This document shows, piece after piece, positions 1 through 8,825 of a stretch of DNA of 64,000 bases. The stretch's first letter is position 1, and every line of letters starts with the position of its first letter. The position numbers and the translations under genes are program-made. The notes under the pieces are model-generated. The model was not told the DNA's origin. It searched no databases and worked only from the letters and a program-made list of their open reading frames with translations. Origin of the DNA: Pseudomonas fluorescens (GTDB taxonomy: Bacteria > Pseudomonadota > Gammaproteobacteria > Pseudomonadales > Pseudomonadaceae); the NCBI RefSeq assembly GCF_902498065.1, contig NZ_CABVIR010000004.1, positions 62,001 to 126,000 on the forward strand. Direction: 5' to 3'.

Positions 1-1155
1 TTCGGCTTTCGCTTCAGGGTAGAAGCGGCGCAGGGAATCCAGACGTTGCTCCATCGACTGCATCACTTCGCTGACCAGGTACTTGGTCAGGTCCATGTTG
101 TTTTTTGCCACGGCCAGCATCGGGCCGATGTTGCCGGCGCGAACCGACATCGGCAGGTCCATGAAGGAGCCGTGCTTGAGGAACTTGGTGGTGAAACCGG
201 CGTAAGGTCCGAACAGCAGGGACTTCTTGCCATCGACCACGCGGGTGTCCAGGTGCGGCACCGACATCGGGGGCGAACCCACCGCAGCCTGGCTATACAC
301 CTTGGCCTGGTGGTGTTTGACCACCTCCGGGTTGTCGCAACGCAGCCACTGGCCGCTGATCGGGAAGCCGCCGAAGCCTTTGCTTTCTTCGATGCCCGAG
401 GCCTGCAGCAACGGCAATGCCGCGCCGCCCGCGCCGAGGAACACGAACTTGGCGTCGACTTCACGGGAGTTGCCGCTGTTGACGTCCTTGATGCTGACGG
501 TCCAGCCGCTGCCGTTACGCTTCAGGCCGGTGACGCGCTTGCAGTATTTGACCTGGGCATCGGGTGCGCTGGTCAGGTGCTTGAGCAATTGGTTGGTCAG
601 CGCGCCGAAATTGACGTCGGTGCCGTTCATCACACGGGTCGCGGCGACGACTTCGTCAGCCGGACGACCAGGCATCATCAATGGCATCCAGTCCGCCATT
701 TTCGCCTTGTCTTCGGTGTATTCCATGTCGGAGAAGGCGTGGTGCCTGCTCAGCACGTTGAAGCGTTCCTTGAGGAAGGACACGCCGCCATCGCCCTGTA
801 CGAAGCTCAGGTGTGGCACCGGGCTGATGAAGGTCTTGCACGAGCCGAAGGTGCCTTTTTTGGTCAGGTAGGACCAGAACTGCTTCGACACTTCAAACTG
901 AGTGTTGATGTGCACGGCTTTCTTGATGTCGACGGTGCCGTCGGCGGCCTGCGGCGTGTAATTGAGCTCACACAGCCCGGCGTGACCGGTACCGGCGTTG
1001 TTCCACGGGTTCGAACTCTCCGCGGCACCGGAATCCATCAGCTCGACGACTTCCAGCTTGATCGCGGGGTCGAGCTCTTTGAGCAGTACAGCGAGGGTGG
1101 CACTCATGATGCCGGCCCCAACCAGTACTACGTCGACTGCTTCGTTATGCGCCAT
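1..1155 (-). CDS. mqo: Malate:quinone oxidoreductase, 5' part (runs off window)
   Basis: Membrane-associated FAD enzyme that oxidises malate to oxaloacetate and passes electrons to the quinone pool in the TCA cycle. Reading from the ATG at 1155, 385 codons stay open to the window edge; the family is about 500 residues, so roughly the last quarter lies outside. The N-terminus shows the FAD-binding dinucleotide fold ([14 protein letters not shown], about residues 11-24). Further family-typical stretches are [20 protein letters not shown] near residue 45, [18 protein letters not shown] and [16 protein letters not shown]. Pseudomonads often carry more than one mqo paralogue, and which one this is cannot be told here. 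The upstream side is a long region without a supported gene, so its promoter should lie there. Confidence 0.95.
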   Translation of the reverse strand, partial: MAHNEAVDVVLVGAGIMSATLAVLLKELDPAIKLEVVELMDSGAAESSNPWNNAGTGHAGLCELNYTPQAADGTVDIKKAVHINTQFEVSKQFWSYLTKKGTFGSCKTFISPVPHLSFVQGDGGVSFLKERFNVLSRHHAFSDMEYTEDKAKMADWMPLMMPGRPADEVVAATRVMNGTDVNFGALTNQLLKHLTSAPDAQVKYCKRVTGLKRNGSGWTVSIKDVNSGNSREVDAKFVFLGAGGAALPLLQASGIEESKGFGGFPISGQWLRCDNPEVVKHHQAKVYSQAAVGSPPMSVPHLDTRVVDGKKSLLFGPYAGFTTKFLKHGSFMDLPMSVRAGNIGPMLAVAKNNMDLTKYLVSEVMQSMEQRLDSLRRFYPEAKAE

Positions 1156-1892
1156 TTAACGCGTCTCCAAAATCTGCAGCACCAAATTGTCGGCATGGCT
1201 GCCAGGCGTTCGGGGCGTGTCAGTGATGCCCCAGGTACCCATGGCAGTGTCGCCATGTCCGAATCTTCGCAATTTATCGCAACTTCGACGGACGCTACCG
1301 GCCGGGTCAATGAGGTCTATGAACTCATTTCAACACGCGACTGGCAATTCGACTTATGGTCGAGACATCCGTTTGTGCAACCAAATCCGTAGCGGACAGG
1401 CTTCAGGCTCCGGTGTTCGAGGAATACTCGGTCCTGTGTCGTTGGGCTGTTTCAGACGCTAATGGTGCATGTTCAGACGCAAAACTATTCATTTGCTCGC
1501 CACACTCTTGTGAAGTTGTGAAAACCCGTTTTTTTCACGCTCTTTTGAAGACGTGAACCTCAAAAAAGGGCTGTCCCAGCCTGGCACCGTGCCCGGATGG
1601 ATGGCCGTCATGGAATACATGACAGACAAAACGGGCAAACAGCTCAGTGACCGAGCGTAATGACAGCTCTGCAGATTCGCGAAAAGTGGGGGTTTTGCTC
1701 AAGGAACAGCAAGCGCGCCAGCTTCACTCGATCTGTGTGGGCGGCTCTCTGTGGGCGGTGCGGGGTGCCAATACCGAAGCATTGACGATTGCTGCGAGGC
1801 CCGATCAGGAGACGTCCTTATAATCGGGGGGAGATTGTATCTAAGAAACGCAGGGAAATGGACGTGTTTAATGACTTTTATTAGGCGTCTGG
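1156..1892. other. 737-base stretch with no supported gene
   Basis: Between the mqo start and the small minus-strand gene ending at 1893 I find no reading frame with a convincing start and family. Several short frames exist, but none has a good ribosome site or recognisable protein. The part around 1490-1560 is AT-rich, with runs such as GTTTTTTTCACG, and could hold the mqo promoter. A -10-like TTATAAT lies at about 1818-1824 without a clear -35. A small RNA cannot be excluded. Confidence 0.5.
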
Positions 1893-2126
1893 TCAGGTCG
1901 CCAGCAGTTGTTGAGTGCGAGCACGGGGTTGGCGCTGGTTGACACGGGCACTGGCGGGCAGGGGATGGTGTAGCCAGTTGAGGCGGATTTCTTCGATTTC
2001 GACCCAGCCATCGCCCATCGGCTGGAGGCTGCACTGCTTGAACGCCTGGCAATGGCCGTTGCGGTCGAGCAGGGCGAAGCTGCGGTGCAGCGGGCGTGGC
2101 GCAAACAGCGAAATGAGATAACGCAT
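1893..2126 (-). CDS. Small conserved Pseudomonas protein of unknown function
   Basis: A 77-residue protein starting MRYLISLFAPRPLHRSFALL and ending with a basic, glutamine-rich tail (RVNQRQPRARTQQLLAT). The ATG at 2126 is chosen because AAGG lies 9 bases upstream on the coding strand and the first hydrophobic segment then starts at residue 1; a longer frame to 2255 has no better ribosome site. The central part has alternating aromatic and acidic residues (GDGWVEIEEIRLNWLHHPL). From memory, similar short proteins occur in other fluorescens-group genomes, but I know no function. It is monocistronic, with about 150 bases of upstream sequence before the divergent yajG-like gene. Confidence 0.6.
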   Translation of the reverse strand: MRYLISLFAPRPLHRSFALLDRNGHCQAFKQCSLQPMGDGWVEIEEIRLNWLHHPLPASARVNQRQPRARTQQLLAT

Positions 2127-2331
2127 GGCGAAGTACCTTGTGGGGTGGCTTCGGTGAAGTGTCCCGCAGTGCCGTGACGCGAAAGTGTATGGGGGATGAC
2201 AGATGCGTGACAGGAACCGGCTTATCAGGGGGGTGTCAGACATTTCAGTATTCATTGCGAGGTGCTAGTTAGCGACGATGGCGCACCGCTATACTGCCGG
2301 CCTGTTTGTGCCTGATTCTGGAGAGAAGAGC

Positions 2332-2916
2332 ATGTTGCAACGCCTGTTGTTCGGTTTGATCACTGTGACCAGTTTGACGCTGGTTGGCTGCGCCCACAGC
2401 CCGCAACAACTGAACCCGGAACCGAAGCTGACGACTCAGCTGGCCCCGGTCGGCCATGGCCAACAAGTCGTGGTTCGAGTGGTCGACGGTCGTCCGTCGC
2501 CAACCCTGGGCACCCGTGGTGGCTTGTACCCTGAGACGAGCGCAATCACCGTGCAGGGCGCGCAGATTCTGCCGAAGCTGCAGGCCCAGGCCGAAGCCGC
2601 CGTGCGTTTGCTGGGCTTCACCCCGGTGTCCAATGGCATGAATGCACCGCAACTGACCGTGACCCTGGCCGAGTTGAAGTATCAGTCGCCCAAAGAAGGC
2701 ATGTACGTGACTGAAGCGACCATTGGCGCGACCTTCCGCTCTGATGTGCAGAACGCCAACCGTCGTTACAGCGGCCGTTATGGGGCCTCCCTGGATCAGC
2801 GTTTCGGCATGGCACCGAATCAGGAAACCAACACCAAGCTGGTCAGTGATGTGTTGAGCGATGCGTTGACGCGTCTGTTCAAGGACCCGACCGTGGGTCA
2901 GATTCTCGGCGAATAA
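2332..2916 (+). CDS. yajG: YajG family lipoprotein
   Basis: A 194-residue predicted outer-membrane lipoprotein of the YajG family (function unknown). The signal peptide MLQRLLFGLITVTSLTLVGC ends in a lipobox with Cys20. The mature part contains the family pattern: VVRVVDGRPSPTLGTRGG early, then a beta-rich region with LTVTLAELKY and a C-terminal helix (VSDVLSDALTRLFKDPTVGQILGE). The start at 2332 is preferred to the upstream in-frame ATG at 2278 because the signal peptide begins there and GGAGAGAAG sits just upstream. A strong intrinsic terminator follows directly, so it is a single-gene transcript. Confidence 0.85.
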   Translation: MLQRLLFGLITVTSLTLVGCAHSPQQLNPEPKLTTQLAPVGHGQQVVVRVVDGRPSPTLGTRGGLYPETSAITVQGAQILPKLQAQAEAAVRLLGFTPVSNGMNAPQLTVTLAELKYQSPKEGMYVTEATIGATFRSDVQNANRRYSGRYGASLDQRFGMAPNQETNTKLVSDVLSDALTRLFKDPTVGQILGE

Positions 2917-2931
2917 ATTTTCGCTGAAATC

Positions 2932-2968
2932 AAAAAGCCCGGCGCCAGTGATGGCCTCGGGCTTTTTT
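2932..2968 (+). terminator. Intrinsic terminator of yajG
   Basis: AAAAAGCCCG pairs with CGGGCTTTTTT around a 17-base loop, sixteen bases after the yajG stop codon. Confidence 0.85.
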
Positions 2969-2997
2969 GTGCGTGCTGATTTATCAAATTCAACTCG

Positions 2998-3098
2998 CCC
3001 CCCTGTAGGAGCCAGCTTGCTCGCGATGACGTAATCACATTCAACACCTGTTTCGAATGACAATCCGCAATCGCGAGCAAGCTGGCTCCTACAAGGGG
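2998..3098. repeat. REP doublet (REPIN-like), GTAGGAGCCAGCTTG type
   Basis: Two inverted copies of TGTAGGAGCCAGCTTGCTCG, each continuing to CGAT at the inner side, face each other across about 40 bases. The outer flanks CCCCC and GGGGG extend the pairing. This is the layout of Pseudomonas REPINs mobilised by RAYT transposases; no RAYT gene is in the window. Confidence 0.85.
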
Positions 3099-3107
3099 GC
3101 TGCGGTG

Positions 3108-3326
3108 TCAGGCAGCCTGCGAATAAAACTCCAGCACACTCACGCCTGTCAGCAGGTCCGCCTCCGGCAGATCCGCATGTTGATGCCCGCCGAGCGCGCA
3201 ATACACCAGCCAGTGGCGATCCTGAACGTTGAAGGCAAGGCTGCCGACCAAGGCTTGTTGTTCGTCGCTTTGGGCAATGAGATAGAGGCGATCCTGGTTT
3301 TCAGCGTGCAGCATGACGGTTTCCAT
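3108..3326 (-). CDS. Small conserved protein of unknown function
   Basis: A 72-residue acidic protein (METVMLHAENQDRLYLIAQS...) ending VSVLEFYSQAA. It has a mixed alpha/beta look, with two beta-strand-like stretches (DRLYLIAQ, HWLVYCALGG) and no membrane segment. The ATG at 3326 has only a weak purine stretch upstream. The same frame extends to a CTG at 3362, so the true start may be up to 12 codons earlier. I do not recognise a family. It lies between a REP doublet and a divergent small membrane protein gene. Confidence 0.5.
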   Translation of the reverse strand: METVMLHAENQDRLYLIAQSDEQQALVGSLAFNVQDRHWLVYCALGGHQHADLPEADLLTGVSVLEFYSQAA

Positions 3327-3509
3327 GTCGGTTTCGGTGGGGCGAGAGATTGGCGCATTCAGATGACGAAGCCGTGACACAGGACAGGAATCTGCCAAAT
3401 GGTTCGTTACTTGTCGTAAAGCCAAGCGTGGGGCAGAGTGCTTTCGGTAGAATCCGCGCCGCGGTCGTCGATCTGGCGTCCGCCACACCTGTTTTGTCCG
3501 AGGTTCGTG

Positions 3510-3794
3510 ATGTCGCTGCATTTGATGACGCTGTTTACCGCCCATCCCGCCAAATTGATCAACCTGCTCGCCCTGCTGCTGGCCTTCCCGGGCAGTTGGC
3601 TGCTGCACGCGACGCGTCGTCGTGAACAGCGCGCGTTGGCCAACCTTGAAGCGCAGAGCCAGAGCCGTCGCATCGATGAGCCGATGATGCTGCTGGATGG
3701 GGCGACCTTGCGCATGAATCGGTTTTTCTATCGCTTCGGTTTTGCCTGCCTGGGGTTGGCGCTGCTGGTGTCGTGGATCAGTACGCGGGTCTGA
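3510..3794 (+). CDS. Small membrane protein of unknown function
   Basis: A 94-residue protein with two predicted membrane helices: about residues 15-32 (AKLINLLALLLAFPGSWLL) and about 70-90 (FGFACLGLALLVSWIS). They are separated by a basic, probably cytoplasmic loop with RRREQR and SRRIDEP. The ATG at 3510 is chosen because GAGG lies about 7 bases before it. No family recognised; both termini are probably on the same side of the inner membrane. It converges on the acyltransferase gene, with a hairpin between them. Confidence 0.6.
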   Translation: MSLHLMTLFTAHPAKLINLLALLLAFPGSWLLHATRRREQRALANLEAQSQSRRIDEPMMLLDGATLRMNRFFYRFGFACLGLALLVSWISTRV

Positions 3795-3809
3795 CACCTT
3801 CAGCGTGGA

Positions 3810-3837
3810 AACAAAAACGGCGCCCGAAGGCGCCGTT
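3810..3837 (-). terminator. Intrinsic terminator of the acyltransferase gene
   Basis: AACGGCGCC and GGCGCCGTT pair around a 4-base loop. Read on the minus strand, the stem is followed by TTTTTGTTT, so it serves the minus-strand gene ending at 3858. It may also slow transcription from the plus-strand gene ending at 3794. Confidence 0.75.
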
Positions 3838-3857
3838 GTCGTAGCTGGCAAAAAATC

Positions 3858-5021
3858 CTACAGCGGCAATCCCGCTTTCACGCGGTACTGATTGCGTACC
3901 GGCGTGGCGTATTGCAGTACCAGAAACGGACGATGTTCTTCCGGGCAGGCATCAAGACGCTGCTGCCACTGTTCCTGAGCCTTCGCCAGTTCGTCGGCAG
4001 CAAACACTTCGGTGGCGCTTGGCACCTGCAACTGCGGGTCGGCGTCCTTCCACTGCGCATAAGCCAGGTAGTGCACCGGGAACAAGCGGTAGCCGCCGAG
4101 GATCTGCTTGTCCATTTCGATCGCCAGTTGCTTGGTGTCTTCGAACAGCTCGGTAATCGGCGCGGCGAAGTTCACATGGACGCGGCCCTTGTAGCCGGTG
4201 ATCCCCTTGGCGATGCTGACGTCGTCCTCGCCCGGCACTTTGGTGTAGGTGCCGGTGGTGGCGCGGATATAAAGCTCGCGGGCCTTGGCCTGGTCGCACG
4301 GGTCGTACTCGTAGCTGATCGACACCGGGGTGACGTTCAGCGAGCGGATGACTTCGCCGAATGGCTCGTCCTTGCGGCTCATGTGGAACATCTTGAGGAT
4401 CGCCGACTCGGTACGGTCGTCGCCGTCCTTGGCCCGGCCTTCGGCCTGAGCGATCCAGATCGAAGCGCAATCGTTGCGGATCGAGTGGTTGATGTACGCC
4501 GACAACAGCTGATAGGCCGCCATTTTTTCGCGGCGACCGGTGATCGAACGGTGCACGATGAAGCTCTTGTTCAGGCGCATCAGGTCGCTGACGAAGGGCT
4601 TTTGCAGCAGGTTGTCGCCAATCGCGATGCGCGGCGTCGGCAGGCCAGCGTGGTACACGGCATAGTTGACGAAGGCCGGGTCCATCACGATGTCGCGGTG
4701 GTTGGCGATGAACAGGTAGGCGCTGCCGGACTTGAATTGCTCGACGCCGGTGTACGTGACACCGTCCGTGGCACGCTCGATGGTGTGGTCGACGTAATAC
4801 TCGACTTTGTCCTGCAGCGTGGCCACCGAATCGATGCCGGCGAACTCACGGCGCAGCCGATGAGCTATAAGAGGTTTGAGCATCCAGCCGAAGGCACCGG
4901 CAAAACGCGGGAAGCGGAAGTGGGTGAGGATATCTAGAAACGCCTTGTCGCCGAGCAAGCGTGCCAGCACCGCTGGGACTTCGCTGTCGTCGTAAGGTCG
5001 GATGGCATCGAATTCGCCCAT
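3858..5021 (-). CDS. PlsC-like 1-acyl-glycerol-3-phosphate acyltransferase family protein
   Basis: A 387-residue protein of the glycerolipid acyltransferase superfamily, predicted to move an acyl chain onto a phospholipid precursor or related acceptor at the inner membrane. The central part has ANHRDIVMDPAFVNY, which takes the place of the NHxxxxD catalytic motif with one extra residue before the Asp. It then has SFIVHRS and QAEGRAKDGDD, corresponding to the acceptor-binding EGTR region. Flanking parts are longer than in PlsC itself (about 250 residues), so the substrate is uncertain. Two adjacent ATGs (5024 and 5021) are possible; the second has better spacing from AAGAGAG. Confidence 0.75.
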   Translation of the reverse strand: MGEFDAIRPYDDSEVPAVLARLLGDKAFLDILTHFRFPRFAGAFGWMLKPLIAHRLRREFAGIDSVATLQDKVEYYVDHTIERATDGVTYTGVEQFKSGSAYLFIANHRDIVMDPAFVNYAVYHAGLPTPRIAIGDNLLQKPFVSDLMRLNKSFIVHRSITGRREKMAAYQLLSAYINHSIRNDCASIWIAQAEGRAKDGDDRTESAILKMFHMSRKDEPFGEVIRSLNVTPVSISYEYDPCDQAKARELYIRATTGTYTKVPGEDDVSIAKGITGYKGRVHVNFAAPITELFEDTKQLAIEMDKQILGGYRLFPVHYLAYAQWKDADPQLQVPSATEVFAADELAKAQEQWQQRLDACPEEHRPFLVLQYATPVRNQYRVKAGLPL

Positions 5022-5163
5022 CATGCTCTCTTGTTAGAAACGGCTAGGGTAAGTAAAGGTTTTGATCGAAAACCAACGGGGCACGGTCTGAAAAGTCAGC
5101 CAGACAAAAATAGCCCTGCAAATAGACCGGCGATTATACGCACAAGTCACCTGGGAGACCGCG

Positions 5164-5346
5164 ATGCTGGAATCTGTAGAGTATGAATGCCCGTATTGCG
5201 GTGAAGAGGTCGAGACATCGGTGGATCTTTCTGGTGGAGATCAAACCTATATTGAAGATTGTCAGGTGTGTTGTCGGCCGATTAAGTTTGTGTTGCAGGT
5301 TCACGGTGAGGAATGGCATCTCGAAGTGTTCAGCGAGAACGAGTGA
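5164..5346 (+). CDS. CPXCG motif-containing cysteine-rich protein
   Basis: A 60-residue protein with two cysteine pairs, CPYCG at residues 9-13 and CQVCC at 33-37, the layout of a small zinc-ribbon. The rest is acidic and beta-rich. The family is widespread in gammaproteobacteria and has no known function. The ATG at 5164 follows GGGAG with good spacing. The DUF2007 gene starts 11 bases after its stop, so the two are probably co-transcribed and may act together. Confidence 0.85.
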   Translation: MLESVEYECPYCGEEVETSVDLSGGDQTYIEDCQVCCRPIKFVLQVHGEEWHLEVFSENE

Positions 5347-5357
5347 GGGGGGCATCC

Positions 5358-5618
5358 ATGCAGCGAATCTACGAACCGGAAAACCTGATGGAAGGCGAGT
5401 TGCTGCAAAGCATGCTGGCCAGCGAGGGCGTCGAGGCGCATCTGGTCGGCCGCGATTTGCTCGGCGGCACCGGCGAATTGCCGATCTTCGGCCTGCTGGG
5501 CTTGTCGGTGGATAACGACCAGGCCGAATACGCCCGTGAACTGATCACTGCGTACAATGCCGCGCTGCCGCTACCTGGCGATGAACCGGAAAGCTTTCCC
5601 GGCACGCTGGTCTGTTAG
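5358..5618 (+). CDS. DUF2007 domain protein (putative signal-transducing protein)
   Basis: An 86-residue protein of the DUF2007 family, recognisable by the N-terminal pattern MQRIYEPENLMEGELLQSML, then ASEGVEAHLVGRDLLGG and a helix DNDQAEYARELI. These resemble a half PII-like or ferredoxin-like fold. Function is unknown. The start at 5358 gives the usual family N-terminus and is preceded by GAGGGGGGC. It lies just after the CPXCG gene and 35 bases before the SRAP gene, suggesting one transcript of three small genes. Confidence 0.85.
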   Translation: MQRIYEPENLMEGELLQSMLASEGVEAHLVGRDLLGGTGELPIFGLLGLSVDNDQAEYARELITAYNAALPLPGDEPESFPGTLVC

Positions 5619-5653
5619 GCTGACGTTCGTTTTATCAAGAGTCGTGTTGCCCC

Positions 5654-6277
5654 ATGTGTGGACGTTATGCCCTGTTTCGCTGGAACCCCGCCTTCGCGGC
5701 CCTGCCTGGCTTCCCCGCCGATCAGCAGGCACAGTGGAATATTTCTCCCAATGATTCGGTGTTGATGCAGCGTGCCGGCGCCGACGGCCAGCGCGAGTTG
5801 GCCCGCGCCCGTTGGGGTTTGACGCCGCCGTGGCTGACCGATCTGTCCCGTACGCCGGCCCATGCCCGGGCCGAAACCGTGGCCGAGCAACCGATGTTTC
5901 GCCAGGCCCTGCGCGAACGCCGCTGCCTGCTGCCGGCCAACGGTTTTTACGAATGGCGCGGCACGACGCGCAAGCGGCCTTACTGGCTGACGCCGGGTGA
6001 GGGCTCGACGCTGTTTTTCGCGGCGATCTGGGAGGCGTATCCGGTGCAGGAGCAGGTGTGGTTGAGCACGGCCGTGATTACGCAACCGGCGGCGAGTCAG
6101 CGGCGGCCGTTGATTCTGGATGCGGCGGGGCAGGAAGCGTGGCTCGATCCGGAGACGCCGTTGCATGTGTTGCAGGGGTTGTTGGCCAGTGAACCCGCAG
6201 CGTTGCGCGAGCGGGTGTTGGCGAATCTGGTGAATGATCCGAAGTTGAACGGGCCGGAGTGTCTTACACCCGGCTGA
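5654..6277 (+). CDS. SRAP (YedK/HMCES) domain protein with variant active site
   Basis: SRAP proteins such as E. coli YedK form a thiazolidine crosslink with abasic sites in single-stranded DNA through Cys2. This 207-residue protein keeps MCGRY with Cys2, the WGLTPPW segment and the Glu of NGFYEW (Glu100). Compared with YedK, the active-site Asn (in INAR) is His70 here (AHARAET), and the catalytic His of IHDRRP is Ser148 (ASQRRP). It is also shorter than YedK. The fold assignment is firm. Whether it still makes or releases the DNA crosslink normally is open; it may be a paralogue with changed chemistry. Confidence 0.88.
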   Translation: MCGRYALFRWNPAFAALPGFPADQQAQWNISPNDSVLMQRAGADGQRELARARWGLTPPWLTDLSRTPAHARAETVAEQPMFRQALRERRCLLPANGFYEWRGTTRKRPYWLTPGEGSTLFFAAIWEAYPVQEQVWLSTAVITQPAASQRRPLILDAAGQEAWLDPETPLHVLQGLLASEPAALRERVLANLVNDPKLNGPECLTPG

Positions 6278-6296
6278 TGAGTTGTCGGGCTGGCCC

Positions 6297-6370
6297 CATC
6301 GCGAGCAGGCTCGCTCCCACAGGTATTGTGAACACCGCAAATCCCTGTGGGAGCGAGCCGGCTCCGGGCG
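6297..6370. repeat. REP doublet, GTGGGAGCGAGCC type
   Basis: ATCGCGAGCAGGCTCGCTCC and GGGAGCGAGCCGGCTCC face each other across about 20 bases. The right arm departs from symmetry and runs into GGGCGGCGTTCCGACGAT, a sequence seen again near 39319, so it may be a mosaic of two REP types. Confidence 0.8.
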
Positions 6371-6410
6371 GCGTTCCGACGATAAGGTCCGCAGGACCTT
6401 CCGGCTATCC

Positions 6411-8552
6411 TTAAACCTTGAACTGGTTGATCAACCGCCGCTGCTGTTCCGCCAGCTTGGTCAGATCCGCACTCGCCGCGCTCGACTCATCCGCCCCGCC
6501 GGCCACTTCATTGGCCACTTGCCCGATGTTGATCACGTTACGGTTGATGTCATCCGCCACCGCACTCTGTTCCTCGGCCGCGCTGGCAATCTGCGTGTTC
6601 ATGTCATTGATCACCGACACCGCCTGAGTGATCGCATCCAGCGCTTCGGCGGCTTTCGCTGCATGTTGCACGCTTTCGTCGGTGCGGCTCTGACTGTCTT
6701 CCATCACCCGCACCACATCGCGCGTGCCTTGTTGCAACTGCTGGATCATGGTCTGGATTTCTTCGGTCGCCTTCTGGGTTTTCTGCGCCAGATTGCGTAC
6801 CTCATCGGCCACCACCGCAAAGCCACGGCCCTGCTCGCCGGCGCGGGCCGCTTCAATGGCGGCGTTCAGCGCCAGCAGGTTGGTCTGCTCGGCGATGCCG
6901 CGAATGGCGGTGAGGATCGCGTTGATGTTCTCGCTGTCCTTGGCCAGGGTTTGCACCACACCGACAGCCTTGCCGATTTCCAAGGCCAGTACGCCGATCG
7001 ATTGCGATGTGTCCCGCACGATTTGTTTGCCCTGAGCCGCAGCCTGATCCGCATGGCTGGCCGCTTGCGCCGCCTGGGTCGCGTTACGCGCCACGTCCTG
7101 GGCGGTGGCGGTCATTTCATGCACCGCCGTGGCGACCTGATCGATCTCGACCATTTGCTTCTGCACGCCAATGTTGGTGCGAATGGCGATGTCGGCGGTG
7201 TGTTCCGACGAGTCGCTGACGCTCTGCACCGATGTCACCACTTGGGTAATCATCGCCTGCAACTTGGCGAGGAAGGTGTTGAAACCTTTGGCGATCGAGC
7301 CCAGTTCGTCGGCCCGGTCGCTGGTCAGGCGACGCGTCAGGTCGCCTTCACCTTTGGCGATGTCATCGAGCATGGCCACCATCTGCTTAAGCGGCCGGGC
7401 AATGCCGTGGCCCACCAGCCAGATCACCAGCAAGCCGATGCCGGCAATCAGCAGGCCAACCATGGCCATGCCGAAGGTGTCGGATTTGCGCTGGGTGTTC
7501 AGATCACCCTGAAGTTTTTGCAAGTCGGCCATCACCGCGTTCAACGGCAGTTGCAGCATCAGCGTCCAGCGCGCATCGGTCTGGCCGATGCCGAACGGCA
7601 AGTACAACTCGATCCGGCCCTGGGCCTTGTCGACGGTGTAAGTCGCTTCGCCGCGCTTGAGATGGGCCATGTTGGCGATCTGCTGGCTGTCGAGGATATC
7701 GCTGACTTTCTCGCCGAATTTGCTCGGGTCCTTGGTGTAGGCGACGATCCGGCCATTGCCGCCGATCAGGGCCATTTCACCGGCACCGCTGTACAACTTC
7801 TGATTCGCGCCCAGGAGCATTTCCTGGATGAAGTTCACCGACAGGTCGGCGCCGACGATGCCCTGGAACGCACCGTTGAGCATGATCGGTTCAATGAAGG
7901 AGGCGAGCATGACGATTTTGTCGCCGACCTTGTAAGGCGCCGGATCGATCACGCAGGATTTTTTGGTTTCTTTCGAGCACAGGTAGTACTCGCTGGCGCG
8001 CACGCCGGTGGACAGGGTTTTCTGGTCGTCGACGTCCACCAGTTTGTCCAGGCCCAGGCTGCCGTCTTCGTTGCGGAACCACCACGGCAGGAAACGCCCG
8101 TTGCTGGCGTCGATGCCAACCACTTTGGTGTCGACGTAGGCCGCATCGTTGTGGTCGAGAGCGTTTTTTTCCCAGCCGATGTAGGTGCCGAGAATTTTCG
8201 GGTTTTTGGCGACGTTTTCCTTGATCAGGCTGATCAATTGCTCGCGGCTCAGGTTCAGTTGCGGCTGACCATCGGCCCCCGGCGTGCCGATCAAGGCGTT
8301 GACCCGCACCAGTCCGCCGGCAATCAGCAGCGGCGCTTCGAGTTCACGCTGGATCTGGCTGACCTGGGTTTGCGCCAGGGATGTCAGGCGCTGCTCGATG
8401 ACTTGCTCGAATTGCGCCTGGGTCCGCTCTTGCACCATGTCTTGCGTCCGTGCGCCTGAAAACAGCGCGTACAGCACCAGGGCTGCCACGACACTTAATA
8501 CGATGGCGCCAGCGAGGGCCGCCACGGAAAACTGGATTGACTTGAATTTCAT
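6411..8552 (-). CDS. Methyl-accepting chemotaxis protein with dCache sensor
   Basis: A 713-residue chemoreceptor that feeds periplasmic ligand binding into CheA/CheW control of flagella. Order: short cytoplasmic tail, TM1 about residues 9-31, periplasmic double-Cache sensor about 35-360, TM2 about 361-383 ([20 protein letters not shown]), HAMP about 384-436, then the signalling hairpin with its tip [19 protein letters not shown]. The sensor contains [13 protein letters not shown] and [13 protein letters not shown]. Size and layout resemble TlpQ/McpU-type polyamine receptors, but the ligand cannot be read from sequence alone. ATG 8552 has GGAG 6 bases upstream. Single gene, divergent from the M48 gene. 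Confidence 0.93.
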   Translation of the reverse strand: MKFKSIQFSVAALAGAIVLSVVAALVLYALFSGARTQDMVQERTQAQFEQVIEQRLTSLAQTQVSQIQRELEAPLLIAGGLVRVNALIGTPGADGQPQLNLSREQLISLIKENVAKNPKILGTYIGWEKNALDHNDAAYVDTKVVGIDASNGRFLPWWFRNEDGSLGLDKLVDVDDQKTLSTGVRASEYYLCSKETKKSCVIDPAPYKVGDKIVMLASFIEPIMLNGAFQGIVGADLSVNFIQEMLLGANQKLYSGAGEMALIGGNGRIVAYTKDPSKFGEKVSDILDSQQIANMAHLKRGEATYTVDKAQGRIELYLPFGIGQTDARWTLMLQLPLNAVMADLQKLQGDLNTQRKSDTFGMAMVGLLIAGIGLLVIWLVGHGIARPLKQMVAMLDDIAKGEGDLTRRLTSDRADELGSIAKGFNTFLAKLQAMITQVVTSVQSVSDSSEHTADIAIRTNIGVQKQMVEIDQVATAVHEMTATAQDVARNATQAAQAASHADQAAAQGKQIVRDTSQSIGVLALEIGKAVGVVQTLAKDSENINAILTAIRGIAEQTNLLALNAAIEAARAGEQGRGFAVVADEVRNLAQKTQKATEEIQTMIQQLQQGTRDVVRVMEDSQSRTDESVQHAAKAAEALDAITQAVSVINDMNTQIASAAEEQSAVADDINRNVINIGQVANEVAGGADESSAASADLTKLAEQQRRLINQFKV

Positions 8553-8761
8553 GGGTGCTCCGCACGCAAGAGGACGTCTGCGGTGCTGTATCGGCAGAGG
8601 GGGCGAGGGCCATGAGCGAGGCATGGCGAAATGGCTGTTTTGGAGTGTTAGAGGTCGCAAATAAATCATTGCGGGGCGTTATTGGCCGTGGCGGGAAGGG
8701 TTATGTGAATTTTTTCCTACGGTGATAGGACCTTTATCCGAAATTTGCGTCTGTATGTCTG

Positions 8762-8782
8762 TTGTATCTGGCGTAGATACAA
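8762..8782. promoter_or_regulatory. Perfect 8-bp inverted repeat, operator-like, before the M48 gene
   Basis: TTGTATCT and AGATACAA are exact inverse complements separated by 5 bases, 43 bases before the M48 gene start. The right arm overlaps TACAAT (8778-8783), a plausible -10 with TGTCTG 16 bases upstream as a weak -35. A dimeric repressor bound here would block that promoter. The cognate regulator is not identified. Confidence 0.5.
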
Positions 8783-8825
8783 TTCCACGCCTAGGATACG
8801 CGGCATGTTTTCAGGGAGTTTTTTG

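Noticed and set aside
1187..1556. Short plus-strand frames upstream of mqo
   Set aside because: No ribosome site and composition unlike a coding gene of this genome; not strong enough to call.
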